Shown piece by piece: positions 35,419-43,856 of a stretch of DNA of 64,000 nt. The stretch covers positions 1 to 64,000 of the forward strand of contig JAJEHL010000016.1 of assembly GCA_022823725.1 (NCBI GenBank), in the 5' to 3' direction. The notes beneath the pieces were generated by a model. That model did no database searches. It had not been told where the DNA came from and saw only the letters and a program-made list of their open reading frames with translations. Each line of letters opens with the position of its first letter. Position 1 is the stretch's first letter. A program made the translations under genes and the position numbers. The DNA comes from Candidatus Latescibacterota bacterium (GTDB lineage: Bacteria > Latescibacterota > UBA2968).

Positions 35419-37293
35419 TCATTTTTCTTTTTCCAAAACTTCCCATTCCTCAAATAAGTGATCCATTCTATTTTGAACCCCTTCCTTTTTCTGCGCCAGT
35501 TCTTTCAGGCGATGCCAGTCGGTAGAGAGGTCTTCTCGCGCCATTTCTTCAGCTATCTGATCGGCCTGGTCTTCGAGTGCTGCTATCGCTTCTTCTATTT
35601 CGGCTAAGCGGCGCTCTCGTCTTTGCTGCTGCCGCATTGCGCGCTTGCGACTTTCATAGTCGGTTTGCGTTTTGGGTGCATTCTGTACGGCCGGTATTTC
35701 TACACCCTGTATCTGACGCTGGTAAGCATCGTAATTGCCGTCTATGAGTTGCCACTTTCCGTCGCCAAGCACGATCAGGCGATTGGCCAGACGATTGAGA
35801 AAATATCGGTCGTGTGAAACCGCGATTACAGTCCCCTCAAAAGTTTCAAGCGCGTTTTCCAGCACATGGCGGGAGGCGATATCCAGGTGGTTGGTGGGTT
35901 CGTCGAGCACCAGCAGATTGAGGGGGGAACGCATGAGTTTAGCCAGGGCAACGCGACTTTGTTCTCCCCCACTGAGCGAACCCGTCTCGCGTTCCACGTC
36001 GTCCCCAGAAAAAAGAAAAGCACCCAGAAAGTTTCTAATCTCAACTTCTGGACTATTGGGCGTAAGTGACCAAATTTCTTCGAGAACGCTCAAATTGGGA
36101 TTCAGGTCCTGACGGGTTTGCGCGTAATATCCAATCTCGAGACCTTTGCCCGGAATAACGCGTCCCGAGTCCGGTGCGAGTTGTTCCATAAAAATTTTCA
36201 AAAGTACGGATTTGCCCGAACCATTGGGACCTATAATGCCAAGGCGCTCGCCCCACCACAACGTGAAGTTGAGATCGGCAAACAGAGGACGGTCAGGGTA
36301 GGCTTTGGTAAGATTTTCAACCTGTAAAACGCGATCTCCCCCCCGTGTAGCAGCGTCAAATTTGAGCGCGATATCGCGTTGTTGTACAACGCGTTCTACG
36401 CGATCGAGTTTTTCAAGTGCCCTGCGTCGGCTCTGCGCTTGCCTGGTCTTTTGTCCGGCGATATTCCGGCGGATATACTCTTCGGTTCGCTCAATATGCG
36501 CTTGCTGCGCACGATAGGCTTTTTGCTGCTGCGCACGACGCTGTTCTTTTTCGTGAATATAAAAGGAATATGTTCCCGAATACTGTTCGACCACGCCTTG
36601 TTCCAAATCTACAATTTTGGTCACAGTGCGCTCGAGAAAAGTGCGATCATGGGAAATAATGACAAAGGCTTTGGCATAATCCAAAAGAAAGTACTCGAGC
36701 CACTCTATAGCCTGCAGATCGAGATGATTGGTAGGTTCGTCCAGAAGCAACAGATCGGGTTCTCTTGCGAGCAATTGGGCAAGAGCCAGGCGATTTTTCT
36801 GCCCGCCACTGAGCACTTGCGTTGACAATTTTAGATCGGTTTCGCAAAAACCAAGACCGAAAAGAATGGCTTTGGCACGGGCTTCTGTCGCATACCCTCC
36901 CATGTGCTCATACTGGTCGCGAAGATGCCCGTAATCATTGAGCACTGCGTCGGAATTTTTACCCTCAGCCATGTTTTTTTCCAAATCCTGAAGGCGGTGT
37001 TGCAGCGCCAGAATATCGGCAAAAGCATCGAGTGCCGCGTCCATAACTGTGCATTCTGGATCAAATGTGGGTTCCTGTGTCAGAAATCCAATATTGAGAT
37101 CGCGCTGCCTGTGCAGTTGCCCTCGATCAGGTAGGCTTTCTTCGGTTATGAGCCGAAGCAACGTGGTTTTGCCACACCCGTTGGGACCGACAAGCCCTAT
37201 GCAATCACCTGGATCAATTTGCCAATGAATACCAGTGAGCACATCGTACGCGCCGAAAGATTTCCAGATATCTTCGAGTTGAATAAGTGGCAT
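35419..37293 (-). CDS. ABC-F family ATPase (Uup/EttA-like, ribosome-associated)
   Basis: The product has 624 residues from the ATG at 37293; the open frame upstream is derived from a short DNA repeat and is not protein-like. Two ABC cassettes are joined without membrane spans: Walker A GPNGCGKT and GPNGSGKS, signatures LSGGQKNRLALAQ and LSGGEQSRVALAK, Walker B LLLLDEPTNHLD and LVLDEPTNHLD. Between them is the interdomain linker (KEQRRAQQQKAYRAQQ...). A charged C-terminal coiled coil like that of Uup follows. ABC-F proteins act on the ribosome E site or on DNA structures. The exact subclass is uncertain. Confidence 0.93.
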   Translation of the reverse strand: MPLIQLEDIWKSFGAYDVLTGIHWQIDPGDCIGLVGPNGCGKTTLLRLITEESLPDRGQLHRQRDLNIGFLTQEPTFDPECTVMDAALDAFADILALQHRLQDLEKNMAEGKNSDAVLNDYGHLRDQYEHMGGYATEARAKAILFGLGFCETDLKLSTQVLSGGQKNRLALAQLLAREPDLLLLDEPTNHLDLQAIEWLEYFLLDYAKAFVIISHDRTFLERTVTKIVDLEQGVVEQYSGTYSFYIHEKEQRRAQQQKAYRAQQAHIERTEEYIRRNIAGQKTRQAQSRRRALEKLDRVERVVQQRDIALKFDAATRGGDRVLQVENLTKAYPDRPLFADLNFTLWWGERLGIIGPNGSGKSVLLKIFMEQLAPDSGRVIPGKGLEIGYYAQTRQDLNPNLSVLEEIWSLTPNSPEVEIRNFLGAFLFSGDDVERETGSLSGGEQSRVALAKLMRSPLNLLVLDEPTNHLDIASRHVLENALETFEGTVIAVSHDRYFLNRLANRLIVLGDGKWQLIDGNYDAYQRQIQGVEIPAVQNAPKTQTDYESRKRAMRQQQRRERRLAEIEEAIAALEDQADQIAEEMAREDLSTDWHRLKELAQKKEGVQNRMDHLFEEWEVLEKEK

Positions 37294-37295
37294 GG

Positions 37296-37323
37296 GAAGT
37301 ATGAAGTATGAAGCGTGAAGCGT
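37296..37323. repeat. Four 7-bp tandem repeats (GAAGYRT) upstream of the ABC-F start
   Basis: GAAGTAT, GAAGTAT, GAAGCGT, GAAGCGT occur in direct succession, with related GTGAG/CTTCTCAC-type sequence following. On the minus strand they lie 2 bases upstream of the ATG, where a ribosome site is expected. Confidence 0.8.
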
Positions 37324-37364
37324 GAGATGAGGCACCAGCCTTTGAGCCGTTGGGCGAGGCTTTC

Positions 37365-38174
37365 TCACCTCTTACTTCTCACTTTATTAAGCACCTGACG
37401 TAAGTCTTCCGCAGATTGTCGAGCGGCGTCTGCGAAATCGGGACCACTGGAAGCGTAGAGGATACTGCGCGATGAATTGACGAGAATACCGCTGTCTTTA
37501 TTATCGAGACCATTCTGGACACTGGTCTGGCCGCCTTGCGTCCCCACGCCGGGCAAAAGGATGGGGAGATCAGTGGCAATCGCGCGAATGATTTTCAAGT
37601 CTTTGGGATGCGTCGCGCCCACTACGAGGCCACAGGGTCCTATTTCCGACCATTCCACGGCTTTTTGCGCGAGCACCTCATACAGCACACCCTGGTCTGT
37701 ATTGAGGCGCAAAATGTCAGCCGATCCGGGATTAGATGTGAGGCACAAAAGGAAAGCACAACCGTTTTGATAAGCCAAAAAGGGAGCAATAGCATCTGTT
37801 CCCATCAGAGGGTTGACAGTCGCGGCATCAACGCCGAGTTGGCAATATGCCATGTATGCATAGTGTTCCGCTGTATTGCCAATGTCACCAGCTTTGAAAT
37901 CGAGTATAATTGGTATATTATTGGGAATAGTATGGATCGCACCTTGAAGTGCCTCCCAACCCGCTATACCCTGCGTGCCAAAAAATGCAAAATTGGGTTT
38001 ATACGCACATGCAATATCCCGCGTGGCGGCTATAATTTCCTTGAGAAAAGCGAGTGTGGGATTGGATTTCCCTTTGAGGTGTTCGGGCAGTTTTGCCGGA
38101 TCGGGATCAAGCCCCACGCACACAAAACTATCGTTGCGTTGTACCGTATCGCTGTATTTCTCTAAAAAAGACAT
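37365..38174 (-). CDS. pyrF: Orotidine 5'-phosphate decarboxylase (group 2)
   Basis: The product has 269 residues, larger than E. coli PyrF and typical of group 2. It shows CVGLDPDPAKLPEHL at the start, YKPNFAFF, the catalytic ILDFKAGDIGNTAEHYA, and LLPGVGTQGG with VNSSRSILYA at the phosphate loop. The enzyme makes UMP from OMP in pyrimidine synthesis. It is isolated from other pyr genes, between rnpB and the ABC-F gene. Confidence 0.95.
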   Translation of the reverse strand: MSFLEKYSDTVQRNDSFVCVGLDPDPAKLPEHLKGKSNPTLAFLKEIIAATRDIACAYKPNFAFFGTQGIAGWEALQGAIHTIPNNIPIILDFKAGDIGNTAEHYAYMAYCQLGVDAATVNPLMGTDAIAPFLAYQNGCAFLLCLTSNPGSADILRLNTDQGVLYEVLAQKAVEWSEIGPCGLVVGATHPKDLKIIRAIATDLPILLPGVGTQGGQTSVQNGLDNKDSGILVNSSRSILYASSGPDFADAARQSAEDLRQVLNKVRSKR

Positions 38175-38196
38175 TCAGTATCTCCATTAAGCAAAT

Positions 38197-38221
38197 GGCG
38201 GACCCTTCGTGGGAATCCGCC
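38197..38221 (-). terminator. Hairpin downstream of rnpB
   Basis: GGCGGA (38197-38202) pairs with TCCGCC (38216-38221), with extra pairs CCC/GGG inside. On the minus strand it is followed by ATTTGCTT, giving a moderate terminator. Confidence 0.5.
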
Positions 38222-38257
38222 GTTACTGAATAACACCGTTTCAGCACATGCTTTGAA

Positions 38258-38627
38258 ACAAGCGGGCCTGTAAGCCGAGTTCTGTCGTTTGGTATCCCAA
38301 ACGGATGGCCATTTATCTGGGACGCCGGTTACCCGACGCCTCTTGCGGCCTACCCGAGCATAATAGCGAGACGGGCCATCTCTCTGCTCCTATTCGGCCT
38401 TGCTCCAAATGGGGTTTACCGTGCCGCGCTCGTCGCCGAGTCGCGCGGTGGGCTCTTACCCCACCGTTTCACCCTTGCCCGCAGCGCGAAACATCGCGCC
38501 CGCTGGCGGTCTGTTCTCTGTGGCACTTTCCATCGGGTCGCCCCGCCTGGGCGTTACCCAGCATTTTGCCCTGTGGAGCTCGGACTTTCCTCATCCCAAA
38601 AGGGACGCGACCACCCGGCCCGCTTGT
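38258..38627 (-). ncRNA. rnpB: RNase P RNA, bacterial type A
   Basis: The ends form the long P1 helix: ACAAGCGGGCC (38258-38268) pairs with GGCCCGCTTGT (38617-38627). On the minus strand the conserved core GAGGAAAGTCCGAGCTCC follows P1-P3. Universal elements are present, with AGGGTGAAACGGTGGGGTAAGAG, CGGTAAACCCC and AACAG near the start, and the terminal GACAGAACTCGGCTTACAG. The size is about 370 bases. It is the ribozyme that matures tRNA 5' ends. A -10-like TAAGAT lies just upstream at 38631-38636. Confidence 0.96.
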
Positions 38628-38633
38628 AACATC

Positions 38634-39056
38634 TTATTTTTTAGACTTGTCGGAACTGTCTTTTGTTGCAATGCCCTGATTTGCCAATCGGTCAGCTTCT
38701 CTATTCTCCTCTCGGCGCACATGTTTGATCTGAAAATCATCAAAAGCCCTACTCTGCATCTGGGCAGTTTGATAAAGCGGCAAAAGTCCCCCACTTTTGA
38801 CTTTGTACGTCCCATTCATCTGGCGAACCACGAGTTCGCTGTCGGAAAAAACTGTCACCCGATTGGCTTTGAACCGTGTAGCTATTTCAAGCCCCTTTAT
38901 CAGCGCGCGATACTCTGCAACATTATTGGTCGTACAGCCAATATATTCACAGTGCTCTTTGAGAATCTCTCCACCTGCTTCAACGCGAATGCCAATACCA
39001 GCATGCCCGGGATTGCCCTTTGATGCCCCATCGATAAATAGGGTCAATTCGGTCAA
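38634..39056 (-). CDS. Ribonuclease H family protein
   Basis: This 140-residue RNase H fold has the catalytic set D9 (FIDGASKGNPG), E48 (NNVAEYRAL), D72 (VFSDSELVVRQMNG) and D122 (NREADRLAN). The form is that of Bacillus YpdQ/archaeal-type RNase HI without the basic protrusion, a class whose members cut RNA-DNA hybrids or act in repair. It overlaps the upstream coiled-coil gene by 4 bases (ATGA), so translation is coupled. Its end is directly upstream of rnpB. Confidence 0.9.
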   Translation of the reverse strand: MTELTLFIDGASKGNPGHAGIGIRVEAGGEILKEHCEYIGCTTNNVAEYRALIKGLEIATRFKANRVTVFSDSELVVRQMNGTYKVKSGGLLPLYQTAQMQSRAFDDFQIKHVRREENREADRLANQGIATKDSSDKSKK

Positions 39057-39775
39057 ACCGCAGCCTCTTCATCACGCCACACCAGAAGGCGACCACAACT
39101 TTCGCAGCGCATGATGCTATCGGCACGTCTGACTTCCACCAGGCGTTGAGGGGATAATTGGCGGTAACAGCCGCCACAGGACCCTTTGCGAACTGGCACA
39201 ATAGCAATACCGCCTTTGACAACTTTGCGAATGCTATTGTATATGCTTAAGGGGCGGCGTTCCACACCGGGTTCGATGGCCGACCGCTTCTTTTCCCAGG
39301 CTCCCACATCTTTTTCTACAGAATTGAGTTTGACCGTTAATTCGTCAATGCGTTTTTGCCGGTCTTCTTCAATCTCCCGGTAGTAATTTTCGTCTTCGCG
39401 GAGTTTTTCCACAATTTTTTCAACTGTATCGATACTTTCCAAAATGGCGGTTTCGTGTTGGTCCTTGCGGTCGTTGAGGGTCGCGATTTCGATTTGCAAG
39501 GCATCGTATTCTTTGTTGGTCTTTACCTCATAAAGCCGATCTTGATGTTTTTTCAGGTCTTCTTCTATTGCGCTGAGTTCCCTTTCGAGTGTCCGGCGAT
39601 CTTTTTCCAGTTCTTCACTGCGCTGTTGTTGGGTGTCGAGTTGATCGCGTGCATCTTGCAATTCACCTTTGAGACTATTGATTTCTTTGGGATAATCAAT
39701 TTGCGATTGGTGCAACGCGTTGATTTCTTTATCGATTTCTTGAAGTTTCAGCAAATTAACCAAACTTTCTCTCAT
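39053..39775 (-). CDS. Coiled-coil protein with C4 zinc ribbon (zf-RING_7 / CdsZ-like)
   Basis: This 240-residue protein is almost entirely a long antiparallel coiled coil (about 10-180), followed by a four-cysteine ribbon CGGC ... CESC (about 198-225). The family is widespread beside RNase H-like genes and was linked to protein export or secretion chaperoning in Chlamydia (CT398/CdsZ); its general role is unsettled. The conserved pairing with the RNase H gene, here with a 4-base overlap, suggests a joint nucleic-acid-related task. Confidence 0.85.
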   Translation of the reverse strand: MRESLVNLLKLQEIDKEINALHQSQIDYPKEINSLKGELQDARDQLDTQQQRSEELEKDRRTLERELSAIEEDLKKHQDRLYEVKTNKEYDALQIEIATLNDRKDQHETAILESIDTVEKIVEKLREDENYYREIEEDRQKRIDELTVKLNSVEKDVGAWEKKRSAIEPGVERRPLSIYNSIRKVVKGGIAIVPVRKGSCGGCYRQLSPQRLVEVRRADSIMRCESCGRLLVWRDEEAAV

Positions 39776-39885
39776 ACGTGGGTCTCCTTGTGAAACGTAA
39801 AAAGAAAAGGTGCTACCCTGAGCAGGTGCACCTTTCTATGGCCGTCTTTGCTACAACTTGAACCTCTTGATCAGAGGCATTGTAA

Positions 39886-39962
39886 TGGTGGGCGATACTG
39901 GATTTGAACCAGTGACCTCCGGTATGTGAAACCGGCACTCTAACCAACTGAGCTAATCGCCC
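39886..39962 (-). tRNA. tRNA-Val (anticodon CAC)
   Basis: On the minus strand GGGCGAT pairs with ATCGCCC, the discriminator is A and CCA is encoded. The D arm GCTC...GAGT, anticodon stem CCGGT/ACCGG around TTCACAT (anticodon CAC) and T arm ACTGG/CCAGT are all regular. It reads GTG codons. Confidence 0.97.
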
Positions 39963-40044
39963 AATTTTGCAATAATACCGCACAGAACAGCCAACCTATT
40001 TTTTAAAAATTAAGAGCAGGACAGAAAACTTTACAACGCATTTT

Positions 40045-40073
40045 AATTAACAAAAGATAGTTTGGGATGTCAA
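40045..40073 (-). promoter_or_regulatory. Possible sigma-70 promoter upstream of tRNA-Val
   Basis: On the minus strand a perfect TTGACA (40068-40073) is followed after 17 bases by TTAATT (40045-40050). The start would be about 75 bases before the tRNA. Confidence 0.4.
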
Positions 40074-40113
40074 GCCCGATTCCTGAAATCAGGCTCTGGC
40101 CGCGCCCCCACAT

Positions 40114-40884
40114 TTACGCATTTTCTTCTAACTGCACAGTATCGGGCCGCCGACCTATTGACGGTGGCGCCATTAAGCGAATCTGTTGTGCCGTCAAATT
40201 TTCATAATCATCGACATTGTAATACGTATCTGCCCACGATGAATGCCCGGGGCTGTATTTATACAGAAATGCGCGCCGCTCGTGATCGGCTGTCCACGGC
40301 ATCGTTCCATGTACCAGAGCCTCTGTAAAAATCAACGCATCCCCCGCATTCACTTCGGGCTGCACCACATAGTGAGGCACCCGTTCATACTCCCGCACAT
40401 CCTGTGGAATGCTGTTCAAAAAATTGGTCTTGTGCGTGCCGGGAATACAACAAAACCCACCATCGCCTTTGCGTGCAGGCATCGTAAAAAATGTCACCAC
40501 AGTCAACCCGGTCCGAATAACACCATCGCGGTATTTGTACCAGTGGTCGCCCTCACGCCCATTATCGCCCCCGTGCAACCGCCCTCGCTGCCCGCCCTTT
40601 TGCATAAAAATGCTATAATCGTGATCAATTCGCACCTTTGATCCCAAAAATTCCAGCAGATAGGGCATAATCTTCGGATGATCCAACAACTTCTGAAAAG
40701 GCATCCCCCACGTTGAGGGCCGCCCCACATTGCGATACCCACCATTGCCATCTACTGCCTTCATCTTCGCATCGGCAATTGCATTGAGTTCATCAACTTC
40801 CCGCTCTGACAATACATTTTTGATGACAATATAGCCATCTAAGTCAAATACGAACTTATCTTCAATATCCACCGATAACGGCAT
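40114..40884 (-). CDS. Phytanoyl-CoA dioxygenase (PhyH) family protein, altered iron motif
   Basis: This 256-residue protein has the PhyH double-stranded beta-helix (YIVIKNVLSEREVDELN at the start, CCIPGTHKTNF, NAGDALIFTEALVHG, RRAFLYKYSPGH). The family uses Fe(II) and 2-oxoglutarate to hydroxylate small molecules. The expected HxD iron motif is replaced by HGGD (H104, D107), while the distal His (H192) and Arg (R203/R204) are present. The substrate is unknown. It is a single gene, divergent from hsdR. GGAGTG precedes the ATG on the minus strand. Confidence 0.85.
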   Translation of the reverse strand: MPLSVDIEDKFVFDLDGYIVIKNVLSEREVDELNAIADAKMKAVDGNGGYRNVGRPSTWGMPFQKLLDHPKIMPYLLEFLGSKVRIDHDYSIFMQKGGQRGRLHGGDNGREGDHWYKYRDGVIRTGLTVVTFFTMPARKGDGGFCCIPGTHKTNFLNSIPQDVREYERVPHYVVQPEVNAGDALIFTEALVHGTMPWTADHERRAFLYKYSPGHSSWADTYYNVDDYENLTAQQIRLMAPPSIGRRPDTVQLEENA

Positions 40885-40991
40885 GCTTCACTCCTTTGGA
40901 TAAGGACAGAAAATAATCGGATTAAAAAAGATAACCACCTCAATCATCCGCGTCAATGGAGTTCCTTAAGTGAAGTTGCATACTTTGATCC

Positions 40992-41020
40992 TTGCCTATG
41001 TTGATAAACTGAAGTATTTT
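40992..41020 (+). promoter_or_regulatory. Possible sigma-70 promoter for the restriction locus
   Basis: TTGCCT (40992-40997) and TATTTT (41015-41020) are separated by 17 bases, about 40 bases before hsdR. Confidence 0.4.
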
Positions 41021-41060
41021 TTACAGGATATTTTGAATATTGGGTCTGAAGGAATGAGAC

Positions 41061-43817
41061 ATGAAACCTGAAGATAGTGCCAGGAAGAACATCGACAGGC
41101 AATTGGAAGCCGCAGGCTGGATTATCCAGGATCGTGAGAATTTGAATCTCGGTGCCTCTCTGGGCGTGGCTATCCGGGAATTTTCATTGAAATCCGGACT
41201 GGCGGATTACGCGCTTTTTGTCGACCGAAAACTCGTTGGTGTGGTAGAAGCAAAGCCTGAAGGTACGACATTGAGCGGCGTAGCAGAGCAATCCCAGAAA
41301 TATCTAACAGGAGTCCCTGAAAGTCTCCTACAGGCGGATCCACCCCCTTTTGCCTATGAGACTACTGGTGTCGAGACATTCTTTCGGGACGAGCGCGATC
41401 CGTATCCGCGTTCCAGACAAATCTTTGCATTTCGCCAGCCTCAAACCCTTCAAGAATGGATTGAGGAGAAAGAAACGCTTAGAGCACAGCTACTGAATCT
41501 GCCGCCACTGATCAAAGCACCGCTGAGGGACTGCCAGATTGAAGCCATTGAAGGACTGGACCAATCGTTTCAGGAAGCCCGCCCGAAAGCACTCATTCAG
41601 ATGGCATCTGGCAGTGGTAAGACATATACTGCCATCTCCTTTATCTATCGCCTGATCAAATTTGCTAAAGCCGAGCGTGTCCTGTTTCTGGTAGATAGAA
41701 GTAATTTGGGCCGTCAGACGGCGCGGGAGTTCCAACAGTATAGCACCCCGGATGATGGTCGCAAATTTACGGAGTTATACAATGTCCAGCACTTGCGCTC
41801 CAATAAGATCGGCAAAGTTAATAAGGTGTGCATCACGACGATCCAGCGCTTGTATTCAATGCTAAGTGGTGCTACTGAATATCATACAGAAGATGAGGAA
41901 GGTTCTTTATTCGACACTTCCCCGGAGCGTTTCGACCATGAGCAACACAAGGAAGTCATTTACAATCCGCGTATTCCTATAGAAACCTTTGATTTCATCG
42001 TCACCGACGAGTGCCACCGCTCGATTTACAATGTATGGCGCCCGGTGCTGGATTATTTCGACGCCTTTGTGATTGGTCTGACAGCAACCCCTTCCATGCA
42101 AACACTGGGATTTTTCGACCAGAATCTGGTGACGGAATATAGCCATGAACGCGCTGTCGCAGACGGCGTGAATGTCGGCTACGAGGTCTATCGCATCAAG
42201 ACCCGAATTACGCAGGAAGGTAGCAAGATTGAGGCTGGTTTTCATGTGGATAAGCGTGACAAGTTGACGCGAGCGCGGCGGTGGGAGCGGTTGGATGAGG
42301 ACCTGGATTATGAGTCTCGCCAACTCGACCGAGAGGTGGTTGCTCCCGACCAGATCAGGACTGTGATCAAGACATTCAAAGAGCGATTGTTCACTGAGAT
42401 TTTTCCTGGCAGAACCGAGGTACCCAAAACACTCATCTTTGCGAAAGACGACTCACACGCGGAAGATATAGTCCATATCGTGCGGGAAGAATTTGGCAAA
42501 GGCAATGAGTTTTGCAAGAAAATCACCTACCGCACTACAGGTGAGAGCCCCGAAGATCTAATCACAAGTTTTCGCAACTCCTATAATCCCAGAATTGCGG
42601 TAACCGTAGATATGATCTCCACCGGCACAGATATCCGCCCCCTTGAGTGTTTGCTATTCATGCGTTCAATCAAGTCACGGGTGTATTTCGAGCAGATGAA
42701 AGGCCGTGGAACGCGCACGATTTCAGATACGGATATCAAGGCAGTAACGCCGGATACCGAGCACAAAACGCATTTCGTAATTGTCGATGCCGTAGGTGTA
42801 TGCGAGGACGACAAGACCGATTCCCGGCCTCTGGTGAGAAAACGCAGTATTCCCTTTGACAAATTACTCTTTGAGATCGCCATGGGGAAAAGAGATGAGG
42901 ATACCATTACGACGCTGGCAGGTAGGCTGGGGCAACTGGACCAAAAGTTAAACGATGGCAAGCGTGCAGAGATCAGCGAGATTGCGGGTGTCCCGATCAA
43001 GGACCTGACGCATCGCCTTCTGGACGCTGTTGATCCAGACAAGAAAGTAGAGAAAGCAAAAGAACTTTTCTCAACAGACGAGCCTGATGAGGTACAGATT
43101 GAGCAAGCTGGCAAGGAATTGGTGGCGAGAGCCTGTAATCCTTTTGACAATCCCGGTTTGCGAAATAAACTCATCGAACTTCGCCAGCAAAGCAAACAGA
43201 TCATCGACACGGTCAGTTTCGACCAATTGGAGTCGGCAGGCTTTGATGAGGCAGCAAAAGAAAAAGCAAAGACAACTGTAGATACCTTCAAACAATTCAT
43301 TGAGGACAACAAAGATGAATTGACAGCCTTACAGATCATCTACAACAGACCACACGCTCAGCGGCACATGACCTATGACCAGATTGATGAACTTGCCGAA
43401 ACCATTAAAAAACCACCCTACCACATCGCGCCCGAGCAAGTCTGGAAAGCCTACGAGCAACTTGAAAAATCGAAAGTTCGAGGCGCAAGCCCACACATAT
43501 TGCTCACGGATATTATTTCCCTCGTGCGTTTTACAATTGGTGATGTCGAGATCCTTGAACCGTTCCCTGAAACCGTAACCCGACGGTTTGATTCGTGGCT
43601 GACCGAGCAGGAACAGGCGGAAAAGGTATTTACATCCGAGCAGCGAGAATGGCTAAAGATGATCAAAGACCACATTGCCTCATCTTTGTCGATTGGAATG
43701 GATGACTTTGAATACACGCCCTTTGCAGAAAAAGGCGGACCTGTAAAGGCTTATCAGCTATTCGGCGATGCGTTGGATACAATTCTTGAGACCTTGAATG
43801 AGCAATTGGTGGCGTAA
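41061..43817 (+). CDS. hsdR: Type I restriction enzyme, R (translocase/nuclease) subunit
   Basis: The product has 918 residues. The N-terminal nuclease has D49 and EAK (E63, K65) of the PD-(D/E)xK fold. Two RecA-like helicase domains follow: Walker A in MASGSGKTYTA (about 181-188), DECH (316-319), then TLIFAKDDSHAED, VTVDMISTGTDI and the arginine-rich QMKGRGTRTI. A helical C-terminal domain contacts the methylase. It translocates and cuts unmethylated DNA as R2M2S. It stands first in the locus and is followed after 39 bases by hsdS; hsdM is separated by two other genes. Confidence 0.95.
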   Translation: MKPEDSARKNIDRQLEAAGWIIQDRENLNLGASLGVAIREFSLKSGLADYALFVDRKLVGVVEAKPEGTTLSGVAEQSQKYLTGVPESLLQADPPPFAYETTGVETFFRDERDPYPRSRQIFAFRQPQTLQEWIEEKETLRAQLLNLPPLIKAPLRDCQIEAIEGLDQSFQEARPKALIQMASGSGKTYTAISFIYRLIKFAKAERVLFLVDRSNLGRQTAREFQQYSTPDDGRKFTELYNVQHLRSNKIGKVNKVCITTIQRLYSMLSGATEYHTEDEEGSLFDTSPERFDHEQHKEVIYNPRIPIETFDFIVTDECHRSIYNVWRPVLDYFDAFVIGLTATPSMQTLGFFDQNLVTEYSHERAVADGVNVGYEVYRIKTRITQEGSKIEAGFHVDKRDKLTRARRWERLDEDLDYESRQLDREVVAPDQIRTVIKTFKERLFTEIFPGRTEVPKTLIFAKDDSHAEDIVHIVREEFGKGNEFCKKITYRTTGESPEDLITSFRNSYNPRIAVTVDMISTGTDIRPLECLLFMRSIKSRVYFEQMKGRGTRTISDTDIKAVTPDTEHKTHFVIVDAVGVCEDDKTDSRPLVRKRSIPFDKLLFEIAMGKRDEDTITTLAGRLGQLDQKLNDGKRAEISEIAGVPIKDLTHRLLDAVDPDKKVEKAKELFSTDEPDEVQIEQAGKELVARACNPFDNPGLRNKLIELRQQSKQIIDTVSFDQLESAGFDEAAKEKAKTTVDTFKQFIEDNKDELTALQIIYNRPHAQRHMTYDQIDELAETIKKPPYHIAPEQVWKAYEQLEKSKVRGASPHILLTDIISLVRFTIGDVEILEPFPETVTRRFDSWLTEQEQAEKVFTSEQREWLKMIKDHIASSLSIGMDDFEYTPFAEKGGPVKAYQLFGDALDTILETLNEQLVA

Positions 43818-43856
43818 GACAGACGCCTCAAAAATTTTCAATAGGAAACAGGTGAA

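Noticed and set aside
37294-37368. 25-codon extension of the ABC-F protein
   Set aside because: It is encoded by the GAAGYRT repeats and overlaps the pyrF end; family members start at the chosen Met.
38305-39023. Overlapping plus-strand frames of 124 and 207 codons
   Set aside because: They lie on the complement of rnpB and the RNase H gene, whose conserved features are clear.
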